Positions 7,496-14,414 of a stretch of 16,473 bases of DNA are shown one piece after another. This stretch comes from Bacteriovoracaceae bacterium UBA1511 (GTDB lineage Bacteria; Bdellovibrionota; Bacteriovoracia; Bacteriovoracales; Bacteriovoracaceae), in assembly GCA_002323535.1 (NCBI GenBank), contig DCQT01000060.1, positions 3,132-19,604 on the forward strand, written 5' to 3'. The notes beneath the pieces were generated by a model. That model saw nothing but the letters and a program-made list of their open reading frames with translations. It did not search any database and was not told the origin of the DNA. The position numbers were made by a program, and so were the translations under genes. Within the stretch, counting starts at the first letter, position 1. Every line of letters starts with the position of its first letter.

Positions 7496-8524
7496 ATGCC
7501 AGTAGCTAATTACGAACAGTATTGCCAAATGCTTGATAAGGCAAAGAAAGGCGGATTTGCTTACCCTGCAATTAATGTCACATCTACCTCCACGGCAAAC
7601 GCAGCTATAAAAGCATTTGCTGACAAAAAATGCGACGGAATTGTTCAAGTATCAACTGGTGGTGGCGAATTTGCGTCAGGACAAGGAGTTAAAGATAAGG
7701 CGTTAGGAGCTATTTCTCTAGCCCAACATGTCCATTTAGTTGCAGAGAAATACGATATACTCATCGCCCTTCATACTGACCATTGCCACCCCCAATATGT
7801 GGACTCATTCATGATTCCCTTGATTGAAGAGACAGAGAAAAGAAGAGCGATAGGACAACCAAACCTATTTAACTCCCATATGTTTGATGGATCGGAACTT
7901 CCATTAGAGGAAAATATAAAAATTTCAAAAGAACTCCTAGAGAGATGTGCTAAGAGCGAAATTATACTTGAGGTAGAGACAGGAGTAGTTGGAGGGGAAG
8001 AAGATGGTGTGAATAATGAAGATACACCAGCGGATAAGTTATACACAACTCCAGAAGAGATGGTTCAAATAGCAAGAGAGCTAGGTCCTATAGGTAAATT
8101 TATGTATGCCGCAACTTTTGGTAATGTTCACGGAGTATATAAACCTGGAAATGTTAAGCTTCGGCCAGAAATTCTCTCTCAAGGACAAAAGGCCGTTGAA
8201 AAAGAACTTGGTGTTGACCACACTCATTACCTTGTTTTTCATGGAGGCTCTGGCAGTGATCTCGAAGATATTCACGAAACTCTGAATTATGGAGTTATAA
8301 AAATGAATGTTGATACAGACACGCAATATGCGTACACAAGACCAGTTGTGAACCACATGATGACAAATTATGACCAGGTGCTGAAAGTCGAAGGTGAAGT
8401 TGGTAGCAAAAAACACTATGACCCAAGAACATGGATGAAGCTCGCAGAAACATGCATGACAGAGAGAATACACGCATCTATTTCAGACTTAAAAGCAGAG
8501 GGAACTAGCCTATTACACAACTAG
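7496..8524 (+). CDS. fbaA: Class II (zinc) fructose-bisphosphate aldolase, type A
   Basis: Reversibly cleaves fructose 1,6-bisphosphate to dihydroxyacetone phosphate and glyceraldehyde 3-phosphate in glycolysis and gluconeogenesis. The 342-aa length suits the type A class II group. Visible sites are FAYPAINVTS (21-30), LHTDHCH (92-98) with catalytic Asp95 and zinc ligand His96, the VETGVVGGEEDGV loop (160-172), GNVHGVYKPGNV with zinc ligand His212, FHGGSGS with zinc ligand His249, and the phosphate-binding GVIKMNVDTDTQ (266-277). The start at 7496 has a textbook AAGGAG 5 nt upstream; a longer frame from TTG 7448 adds 16 residues lying over the promoter. It is a single-gene unit with its own promoter and a strong terminator. 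With pfkA about 3.5 kb away it supports a working Embden-Meyerhof route. Confidence 0.97.
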   Translation: MPVANYEQYCQMLDKAKKGGFAYPAINVTSTSTANAAIKAFADKKCDGIVQVSTGGGEFASGQGVKDKALGAISLAQHVHLVAEKYDILIALHTDHCHPQYVDSFMIPLIEETEKRRAIGQPNLFNSHMFDGSELPLEENIKISKELLERCAKSEIILEVETGVVGGEEDGVNNEDTPADKLYTTPEEMVQIARELGPIGKFMYAATFGNVHGVYKPGNVKLRPEILSQGQKAVEKELGVDHTHYLVFHGGSGSDLEDIHETLNYGVIKMNVDTDTQYAYTRPVVNHMMTNYDQVLKVEGEVGSKKHYDPRTWMKLAETCMTERIHASISDLKAEGTSLLHN

Positions 8525-8553
8525 TTAACCCTTGTGAGAATTCAAAAATAAGG

Positions 8554-8578
8554 AAGCCTCCCCATTGGGAGGCTTTTT
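8554..8578. terminator. Strong rho-independent terminator shared by fba (+) and pepN (-)
   Basis: A 9-bp GC-rich stem (AAGCCTCCC region at 8554-8562 paired with GGGAGGCTT at 8567-8575) has a 4-nt loop and is followed on the plus strand by a T run that continues to 8578. It ends fba 30 nt past its stop. The pepN stop codon (8577-8579) overlaps the T run, so the same hairpin comes immediately after pepN on the minus strand, where the T-rich tail is less regular (TTCCTTATTTTT). It is a compact convergent terminator, clearly efficient for fba and plausible for pepN. Confidence 0.92.
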
Positions 8579-11198
8579 ATTTAAGAATTTTATTTAATAT
8601 TTCAGCCACATTTTTGGACAATTTTGGTTTGTTCTCTAATAAATTCAATGCCTCTTTCATCTGACTTTTTAAACTCGGACAGAGCTTAGGATACAAATTA
8701 AAAGAGGATGCAAGTCTTGATGCAATTTGAGGGTTAATTTCATCAACCTCAGAGATTTTCTCTGCTACATATATATACCCTCTACCATCTTCTCTATGAA
8801 ACTGGCTTAGGTTCCCCATTGCGAATCGGCCAACAAGACTTCTGACTAAATTTGGTACCTTTATATCGAACTCTGGCAGTTTTTCAATCATCTCTAGTCT
8901 TTCAAAAACGTCGTCACTATCACACTGAACAAGAGTAGAGATCCACTTTTGAACAACTAAAGTCTGACTTCTAAATTTCTCAAAAAAGTGATTTTGTACT
9001 TCACTTGAGAATGAAAAGTCAGAACTAACTATTGTTGAAAAAGCATTATACCTATCAGTCATATTATTCGAATCTTCATATAATTTTTTAAATAACTCTT
9101 CCGGTGTTTCATCAACTTTGGATAGATAGAAAATTACCACCGACCTAAGGCTTCTTTTGCCAACATCATCTGGATTTATCTTGTAATCAAACGAAGGGTT
9201 ATTAGCACTCAACCAAGAATGTAATTTGTCCTCTAGCGCTTTTGCGATCTTATGAATAACTTGCTTTCTTGATTCATTGAGACGGCTCACATCGATTTCG
9301 TCCACTGACTGAAATAAAACATTTAGGGATGGAGTACTAAGCGTCATTGCTTTTGTCGCATCATCCATTTCCTCTGAGGTAAATAAAACAACAAGTGCTG
9401 AGTAAAAAGAATCTCCCAGAGAAAAGTTTGAGTCCTTATATTTACCGAGTATCTCCTCTTTAATTAAAGATTGAGCAATTTCATACCTATTAAAACTGTT
9501 ATCATCATTTCTTAATAAAAATAATTTTTGATTCAAAGAAAGGTTTGTCTCTAAGACCACTGGAGCTGAAAAGTCTCTGTTTATAGATGGAACGACTTCC
9601 GTCGCAATTTTCTTAAATACGACTGTTTTCTCGTGCTCTTTCAATAGAACAAATCCTCCCTGCTTCTCTTGCTCTGAGACATTTGAGTATTTTAAATCGA
9701 ATTGCTTATCACTTGAAACTAATGACAATTTAATAGGGGTCTCTGGAACCATCCACTCTTGATGTTTACTCCACACACTTGGCTTCATAAAAGAAAACCT
9801 CAGAGTAACCTCCTCTGCAGCAATGTCTTGAGAAAATTCTACGCTGAGCCTTGGGGTCCCCTTTTGGTCATACCAGTTTTTAAAACTTGATAAATCATAA
9901 CCACCATTTGCTTTTGACATCGCAAAAAGAAAGTCCTCAGTAGTCACTGCCTGTCCGTCATATAGTTCAAAATACTTATCACTTCCGGCCCTGAAACCAT
10001 CTCGCCCAAAAAGGGTTTCAAGCATTCTTATCACTTCAGCACCCTTTTCATAAATTGTTGCGGTGTAAAAGTTATTTATTTCTTCGTATTCTTTTGGCTT
10101 TATGGGGTGTGCATTTGGCCCGTCATCTTCAGAGAATTGGTGAGAACGTAGTATCGAAACATCCTCAATTCTTTTTACAGATCTTGAATTAAGATCACTG
10201 GAGAACTCCTGGTCCCTGTAAACTGTTAATCCCTCTTTTAAAGTTAATTGAAACCAGTCTCTACAAGTAACCCGATTCCCACTCCAATTGTGAAAATATT
10301 CGTGCCCAATAACTGATTCTATTCCGAGAAAATTTGCGTCTGTAGCAGTGTCCTTATCTGCCAGGACATAGGCAGAGTTAAAAATATTGAGTCCTTTATT
10401 TTCCATTGCCCCCATATTAAAAGAATCAACGGCAACAATCATATATATATCTAAGTCATACTCGAGCCCAAATCTCTCCTCATCCCAACGCATTGAATTC
10501 TTAAGAGACTCCATTGCATGAGCCGTTTTATTCTCATTTCCTTTATCTACATAAATCTCTAGCGCAACGTCTCGCCCACTTTTCGTTTTATAGGAATCTT
10601 TAACCAAGCCAAGGTTTCCGGCAACCATTGCAAATAAATAACTTGGCTTTTTAAACGGATCTTCCCAAACAGCGAAGTGCCTTCCGTTTCCCAGGTCACC
10701 TTTTTCAATAAGGTTCCCATTAGAAAGCAAGAATGGTTCTGACTTCTTATCTCCAATAATTTTCGTCACAAACTTAGTCATGTTATCTGGTCGATCTGGA
10801 AAGAACGTGATCCGTCGAAAGCCCTCTGCCTCACACTGAGTACAATAAATATCACCCGACCTATAGATTCCCTCTAAAGCCGTATTTGCTTTTGGATTAA
10901 TAAAATTCTTAATACAAAGTTCGAATTCTGCTTTATCAAATGTAAAAATAAGTTGATCTTTACTTAGAGAATATTCCGACTCACTTAAGGGATTACCATT
11001 AATGAGAATATCGATGAGATCTAGATCTACACCATCAAGGTAAATTTTCTCACCTACTTGATAATTGCTAAATTTAATAATCGATGTAACAAGAGATTTT
11101 TCGAGCTCTAGGTCTATCGTCAGATGGATATTATCAAGTAAAAAAGGGAGTTTTTTATAATCTTTTAATTTGATTGCTAAATTTTCAGTTTTTGCCAT
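8577..11198 (-). CDS. pepN: Aminopeptidase N, M1 family zinc metallopeptidase
   Basis: Broad-specificity aminopeptidase that removes N-terminal residues from peptides, probably cytoplasmic since no signal peptide is seen. The 873 aa match proteobacterial PepN in length (E. coli 870) and in N-terminal landmarks such as CTQCEAEGFRRITFFPDRPD (119-138). The active site is complete: exopeptidase motif GAMEN (263-267), zinc site HEYFH with His299, Glu300 and His303, third ligand Glu322 at the expected spacing (KEGLTVYRDQEF), and transition-state Tyr383 in NFYTATIYEKGAEVIRML. The C-terminal half is the helical PepN domain. AAGGA precedes the ATG at good spacing. It has its own promoter facing that of the PilZ gene. 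In a predator such an enzyme would suit use of prey peptides, but that is inference; PepN is also a common housekeeping enzyme. Confidence 0.97.
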   Translation of the reverse strand: MAKTENLAIKLKDYKKLPFLLDNIHLTIDLELEKSLVTSIIKFSNYQVGEKIYLDGVDLDLIDILINGNPLSESEYSLSKDQLIFTFDKAEFELCIKNFINPKANTALEGIYRSGDIYCTQCEAEGFRRITFFPDRPDNMTKFVTKIIGDKKSEPFLLSNGNLIEKGDLGNGRHFAVWEDPFKKPSYLFAMVAGNLGLVKDSYKTKSGRDVALEIYVDKGNENKTAHAMESLKNSMRWDEERFGLEYDLDIYMIVAVDSFNMGAMENKGLNIFNSAYVLADKDTATDANFLGIESVIGHEYFHNWSGNRVTCRDWFQLTLKEGLTVYRDQEFSSDLNSRSVKRIEDVSILRSHQFSEDDGPNAHPIKPKEYEEINNFYTATIYEKGAEVIRMLETLFGRDGFRAGSDKYFELYDGQAVTTEDFLFAMSKANGGYDLSSFKNWYDQKGTPRLSVEFSQDIAAEEVTLRFSFMKPSVWSKHQEWMVPETPIKLSLVSSDKQFDLKYSNVSEQEKQGGFVLLKEHEKTVVFKKIATEVVPSINRDFSAPVVLETNLSLNQKLFLLRNDDNSFNRYEIAQSLIKEEILGKYKDSNFSLGDSFYSALVVLFTSEEMDDATKAMTLSTPSLNVLFQSVDEIDVSRLNESRKQVIHKIAKALEDKLHSWLSANNPSFDYKINPDDVGKRSLRSVVIFYLSKVDETPEELFKKLYEDSNNMTDRYNAFSTIVSSDFSFSSEVQNHFFEKFRSQTLVVQKWISTLVQCDSDDVFERLEMIEKLPEFDIKVPNLVRSLVGRFAMGNLSQFHREDGRGYIYVAEKISEVDEINPQIASRLASSFNLYPKLCPSLKSQMKEALNLLENKPKLSKNVAEILNKILK

Positions 11199-11222
11199 AA
11201 ATTGGTCCTTTATTTATATGCC

Positions 11223-11251
11223 AAAATAGTTATTTTTCGCTTTACCGTCAA
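11223..11251 (-). promoter_or_regulatory. Sigma70-like promoter for pepN
   Basis: On the minus strand TTGACG (11246-11251) and TATTTT (11223-11228) are separated by exactly 17 nt, close to sigma70 consensus. The start of transcription would fall near 11216, about 18 nt before the pepN ATG, leaving a short leader that holds the AAGGA site. Its -35 box is 4 nt from the -35 box of the opposing PilZ-gene promoter. Confidence 0.6.
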
Positions 11252-11255
11252 TAAA

Positions 11256-11284
11256 TTGACCCTGGTAAGCCTCCCTAATAAAAT
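11256..11284 (+). promoter_or_regulatory. Sigma70-like promoter for the PilZ gene
   Basis: TTGACC (11256-11261) and TAAAAT (11279-11284) are separated by 17 nt, each matching consensus at five of six positions. Transcription would begin near 11291, about 22 nt before the TTG start at 11313. This sits downstream of the first possible start codon of the frame (11202), which supports the shorter gene. With the pepN -35 box it forms the inverted repeat GTCAAT-AA-ATTGAC at 11247-11260. Confidence 0.65.
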
Positions 11285-11312
11285 ATTTATAATACTTTTA
11301 AAGGAATACAAA

Positions 11313-12056
11313 TTGCCTAATCCTATCGACCCAAATAAGAGGTATTATTTTAGAAAGCTGGATCTCCTGGAGCGTAAAAAGTTTTTTAAGAAATTAAAAA
11401 TAAAAAAAGGATCTTTGAGCCTGTGGTCCAAAGGTTATGATGAAAGTGACCTAGAGAATTTTTCAATAACAAAAGTTAGTGACAATGAATCAACTCTATT
11501 TCTTGAGAAAAAATCAAAATTTTTAAAAAAGTTTTTCCGATCATTACTTAGTGATAGCGATGTTCTTGTCAAGGTAACAGAGGGAAGAAAGTTCTACTTC
11601 TTTGAGGCTCACTTGAAGCACAAAAATAAAAACCAATATGAGTTAACATCATCTGAAGATATATACGTAAGCCAGCAAAGAAAGAACTATAGGCTGAGTT
11701 CCGGAGCATTTGTTAAGATTAAAGTTCAGGTTGATAATAAACTGTTTTCCGGAAGTGATATATCTGCAGGCGGCTGCGCATTTATAATTCCAAAAGAGCT
11801 CGAGGAAATATTTGATATGACATCTCTTCTTAGCAGTCTAAAGGTTAGTTTAAATAGGCAGATTTTTGAAGTACCAAAAGCTAGAATAACGAAAAAAACA
11901 GATGTTATCCTCAAGGAGGTGCCAGATAAAGAATTTTTCAAAGTCAGTATCGAATTTCTGAAGCTACCTAAGGCTACTGAAGAAGAACTTAGAAGAGTGA
12001 TAAATAATGAGGCCAGAGGCCTTGAGATACGCCATAAATTTAATTTAAAAAGCTAA
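11313..12056 (+). CDS. PilZ-domain protein (candidate c-di-GMP receptor)
   Basis: Probable cytoplasmic effector that binds cyclic di-GMP. The 247-aa protein has a C-terminal PilZ domain (about 120-230) with both parts of the ligand motif: RKNYR (123-127, RxxxR) and DISAGG (149-154, D/NxSxxG), spaced as in the family. The N-terminal 115 residues are very basic (Lys-rich 21-32 and 66-76) and resemble the extra beta-barrel domain (YcgR-N type) found in many PilZ proteins, but I cannot confirm that. The start is the TTG at 11313, with AAAGGA 7 nt upstream and the promoter just before it; the longer frame from 11202 would read through the promoter. It is convergent with pfkA, leaving 9 nt between stops. 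Its target is unknown; motility, gliding or envelope control are typical for the family. Confidence 0.82.
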   Translation: MPNPIDPNKRYYFRKLDLLERKKFFKKLKIKKGSLSLWSKGYDESDLENFSITKVSDNESTLFLEKKSKFLKKFFRSLLSDSDVLVKVTEGRKFYFFEAHLKHKNKNQYELTSSEDIYVSQQRKNYRLSSGAFVKIKVQVDNKLFSGSDISAGGCAFIIPKELEEIFDMTSLLSSLKVSLNRQIFEVPKARITKKTDVILKEVPDKEFFKVSIEFLKLPKATEEELRRVINNEARGLEIRHKFNLKS

Positions 12057-12065
12057 TACATATCA

Positions 12066-13043
12066 CTAAATTGACAAGCTACGTACTAACTCAAGGTAAT
12101 TCTTCTCATAATCAATTTTCGTTTCAAAGCAGTCGCTCAGAGGCTTAGTAATGACCTCCCCTCCTTGATAGCAAATAGCAGCTGACTTGATATTACCTTT
12201 AGACAAATAACTAACTGCCGTATTCCCCATTTTCGAGGCAATAAAACGATCTTGGTGAGTTGGTGCCCCACCTCTTTGAATGTGCCCTAAAATACAGACG
12301 TGAGCCTTGAGGTTATGATTATTTTCAAGTTCTTTTTGCACCTCATATGATAGACCAGGTTTATCGCCTTCACCAACAATGATTATACTGCTTGTCTTAC
12401 CCTTATTAATTCCGCTTTTTATATCATTTGCTATGCGGTCGTAACTAACATCTTTGTAGGGAAATACGATGTTTTCAGCACCACAACATACGCCCACGTG
12501 AACAGCTATAGAGGGACTTTTTCTTCCCATTACCTCAACGATAAATGTTCTCTCGTGGCTACTAGCGGTGTCTCTAATTCTGTCAACTGCTTCAATCGCG
12601 GACTGTACTGCTGTGTCAAAGCCAATAGAATAATCAGTACCAGAAATATCATTATCAATAGTAGAAGGAATTCCAACAACAGGAACACCAAACTCATCCG
12701 AGAATAGATTGGCCCCCTTGAAAGAACCATTACCTCCAAGAACAATTAAGGCATCTATTGCTTTAGCTTTCATATTATCAAAAGCTTTCTTCCGGCCTTC
12801 TTTCGTTCTGAATTCTTCGCTTCTGGAAGTCTGTAAAATAGTCCCTCCTGTTTGAAGTATATTACCTACGCTAGAACGGTCTAATTGCCTAAACCTATTA
12901 TCGATTAGGCCTTGATAACCTCTCAGAACTCCAAATACTGAAATATTCTTACCAATAGCAGTTCTAGCGACTGCTCTTATAGCACAGTTCATTCCTGGAC
13001 TATCTCCACCACTAGTTAAAATACCAATTGAATTAATACCCAT
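12066..13043 (-). CDS. pfkA: 6-phosphofructokinase (PfkA type)
   Basis: Phosphorylates fructose 6-phosphate to fructose 1,6-bisphosphate, the committed step of glycolysis and the step before the aldolase in this window. The 325 aa match bacterial PfkA (E. coli 320). Visible sites are GILTSGGDSPGMN (7-19), nucleotide-site LGGNGSFKGA (102-111), catalytic PSTIDND (126-132) followed by GTDYSIGFDTA (135-145), VMGRKS (171-176), GEG (224-226) and GHIQRGG (253-259). Gly106 is the residue typical of ATP-dependent enzymes (PPi-dependent ones have Asp there). The residue before it is Asn105, where E. coli has the Mg-ATP-binding Asp103. The start at 13043 has AGGA 7 nt upstream and is preceded by a good promoter; a GTG start at 13097 would lie in the -35 box. 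It is monocistronic, lying after the nqr operon. Confidence 0.95.
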   Translation of the reverse strand: MGINSIGILTSGGDSPGMNCAIRAVARTAIGKNISVFGVLRGYQGLIDNRFRQLDRSSVGNILQTGGTILQTSRSEEFRTKEGRKKAFDNMKAKAIDALIVLGGNGSFKGANLFSDEFGVPVVGIPSTIDNDISGTDYSIGFDTAVQSAIEAVDRIRDTASSHERTFIVEVMGRKSPSIAVHVGVCCGAENIVFPYKDVSYDRIANDIKSGINKGKTSSIIIVGEGDKPGLSYEVQKELENNHNLKAHVCILGHIQRGGAPTHQDRFIASKMGNTAVSYLSKGNIKSAAICYQGGEVITKPLSDCFETKIDYEKNYLELVRSLSI

Positions 13044-13072
13044 AGAATTTCCTGTAAAAATGATTTTGCGGA

Positions 13073-13101
13073 ATTGTAATAGGACAAACCTATCCACTCA
13101 A
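13073..13101 (-). promoter_or_regulatory. Sigma70-like promoter for pfkA with an inverted repeat in its spacer
   Basis: On the minus strand TTGAGT (13096-13101) and TACAAT (13073-13078) are separated by 17 nt. Transcription would start near 13066, about 23 nt before the pfkA ATG. The spacer contains a 5-bp inverted repeat, ATAGG-TTTGT-CCTAT (13079-13093), which could be an operator or chance. The promoter makes pfkA independent of the upstream nqr genes. Confidence 0.62.
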
Positions 13102-13212
13102 GTTTTAAATGAAAGAAATTTTTAAAAATAAAACTACTAAAAAATTTGAATATGGATAGAATGTTAATAAGGATGTCCCGGCCGGAGAACGGAAAAAGGA
13201 TTTTGACGTTTT

Positions 13213-13395
13213 CTAGCCTTCATCTTTTTTGCACTGATCTTTTTTCTCACAAAAATCACAATCTTTTCCCATTAATTTACCAAGACCACCACATGACCCT
13301 TGCAGCTTTTTGCCTGCAATAATGTAACCGATACTCATAGCGAATATTATTGAAGCAAAAAATCCAAATGTAATTAAAAGAGTATTTAAATTCAT
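13213..13395 (-). CDS. nqrM: Na+-NQR maturation protein NqrM
   Basis: Small membrane protein of the DUF539/NqrM family, required for assembly of active Na+-translocating NADH:quinone reductase and thought to deliver iron for its membrane Fe site. Its 60 aa comprise one TM helix (about 7-28) followed by the Cys-rich tail: GSCGGLGKLMGKDCDFC with Cys35, Cys46 and Cys49, then Cys55. This matches the family pattern of CGGL plus a CxxC. The ATG overlaps the apbE stop (ATGA), so translation is coupled and it is the last gene of the operon. The 117 nt after its stop contain no convincing terminator, only a short GC-rich patch. Strong call from motif plus context. Confidence 0.93.
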   Translation of the reverse strand: MNLNTLLITFGFFASIIFAMSIGYIIAGKKLQGSCGGLGKLMGKDCDFCEKKDQCKKDEG

Positions 13396-14414
13396 TTATC
13401 AGTTGCCTTTTGAAAAAGTGCTTTCCAAGCGCTTGTCCTGAGTACCACATACCTCTCATCATTTACATTCTCTTTGTAAATAAAATAGGCTGCGACCCCT
13501 TGTGACTCGGCCATTTTCACCGCTTTTTTGAAGTTTGAAACCATTAAAGCTGTGGCCCATGCATCAGCTGTCATGCAGTTCTCTTTACTAAAAACTGTAA
13601 CGCTGGCAGTGAGGTTTTCTTTCGGTTTTCCTGAGCGTAAGCGGATGCCGTGAGACCTTTTATTACCCTTACTATCCTTGAAAAAATTGCGATAATCACC
13701 ACTAGTGGCAAGACTACCACTTTTTAAAGGAATAACTTCAATTGCACTCCTTTTACTTTGGTCTACTGGGGACTCTACTCCTAGTCTCCACGTTTTTTGA
13801 TCTCCAAAAACTCTTACCTCTCCCCCAATTTCTACAAATACCTCCTTGGCACCGATCCCCCTCAGGTAGTCGTATACAATATCAACCCCTCTGCCCTTAG
13901 CAAAAGCAGAGAAATCCAGATAAGCCTCTGGTTTTTTTTTGTAAAATAATTTTCCGTCAAATAAAAAGTGTCGGAGACCTGAATTCTTTTTTGCCTCTTC
14001 AACATCTCTAGATGATGGGGAATTAGTCGTTTTTATCGGTCCAAAGCCCCATAAGTTAACAAGAGGGCCAATAGATGGGTCAAACTCCTGTTGAGTTTCT
14101 TTATTAAGACGAACTCCGGATAGATATAAATTTTTAAACTCTGAAGAAATTTTGCCAGTGAACATCCCACGTTGATTAATCAGGGAGATTTCAGAATCAG
14201 AGATATATGTTGAGCAAATTAAATTAAAATCGATTAAAAGCTCTTCAATATTTTTAGAGATTTTCTCTGCTGGGTATTTCTTCACCGGAGAGAACTTCAC
14301 ATTGTAAGTGGTTCCCATGGTTTTACCATTTATCTCAACGAACTGCTTGCTTGTCCTTTCGGAGCACGAAAGAAAAAAACTAAGTAAGCTAAGTGCTAGT
14401 AACTTATTGATCAT
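13392..14414 (-). CDS. apbE: FAD:protein FMN transferase, probable lipoprotein
   Basis: Attaches FMN covalently to Thr of NqrB and NqrC, using FAD as donor, on the periplasmic side. The 340-aa protein has a signal peptide with lipobox-like FLSC (Cys17), so it is probably lipid-anchored. Family sites are KTMGTTYNV (31-39), DPSIGPLVNLWGFG (112-125), YLDFSAFAKGRGVD (165-178) with Lys173, EIGGEVRVFG (195-204), SGSLATSGDY (232-241), and the metal-site segment MTADAWATAL (281-290) with Asp284. One oddity is that the usual H-x-I-D-P-R-T-G motif reads HGIRLRSG (255-262): the His, Arg and Gly remain, but Asp-Pro is replaced by Arg-Leu. It overlaps nqrF by 4 nt (ATGA) and nqrM by 4 nt, the usual position for the NQR-dedicated transferase. 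Confidence 0.93.
   Translation of the reverse strand: MINKLLALSLLSFFLSCSERTSKQFVEINGKTMGTTYNVKFSPVKKYPAEKISKNIEELLIDFNLICSTYISDSEISLINQRGMFTGKISSEFKNLYLSGVRLNKETQQEFDPSIGPLVNLWGFGPIKTTNSPSSRDVEEAKKNSGLRHFLFDGKLFYKKKPEAYLDFSAFAKGRGVDIVYDYLRGIGAKEVFVEIGGEVRVFGDQKTWRLGVESPVDQSKRSAIEVIPLKSGSLATSGDYRNFFKDSKGNKRSHGIRLRSGKPKENLTASVTVFSKENCMTADAWATALMVSNFKKAVKMAESQGVAAYFIYKENVNDERYVVLRTSAWKALFQKATDK

Noticed and set aside
8081..8473. Open frame on the strand opposite the aldolase gene
   Set aside because: It is the antisense of a strongly conserved gene, Cys/His/Phe-rich with no recognisable domain or ribosome site; similar antisense frames inside hemF, the cyclase, PilZ, pfkA and nqrF were discarded for the same reason.
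11202..11312. Longer PilZ-protein frame starting at 11202
   Set aside because: It runs through a strong promoter at 11256-11284; the TTG at 11313 has AAAGGA at ideal spacing.
13044..13097. Longer PfkA frame starting at GTG 13097
   Set aside because: The GTG lies in the -35 box and the ATG at 13043 gives the normal PfkA N-terminus with a good ribosome site.
13170..13200. GC-rich patch as a rho-independent terminator of the nqr operon
   Set aside because: No stem of useful length followed by a T run could be drawn on the minus strand.
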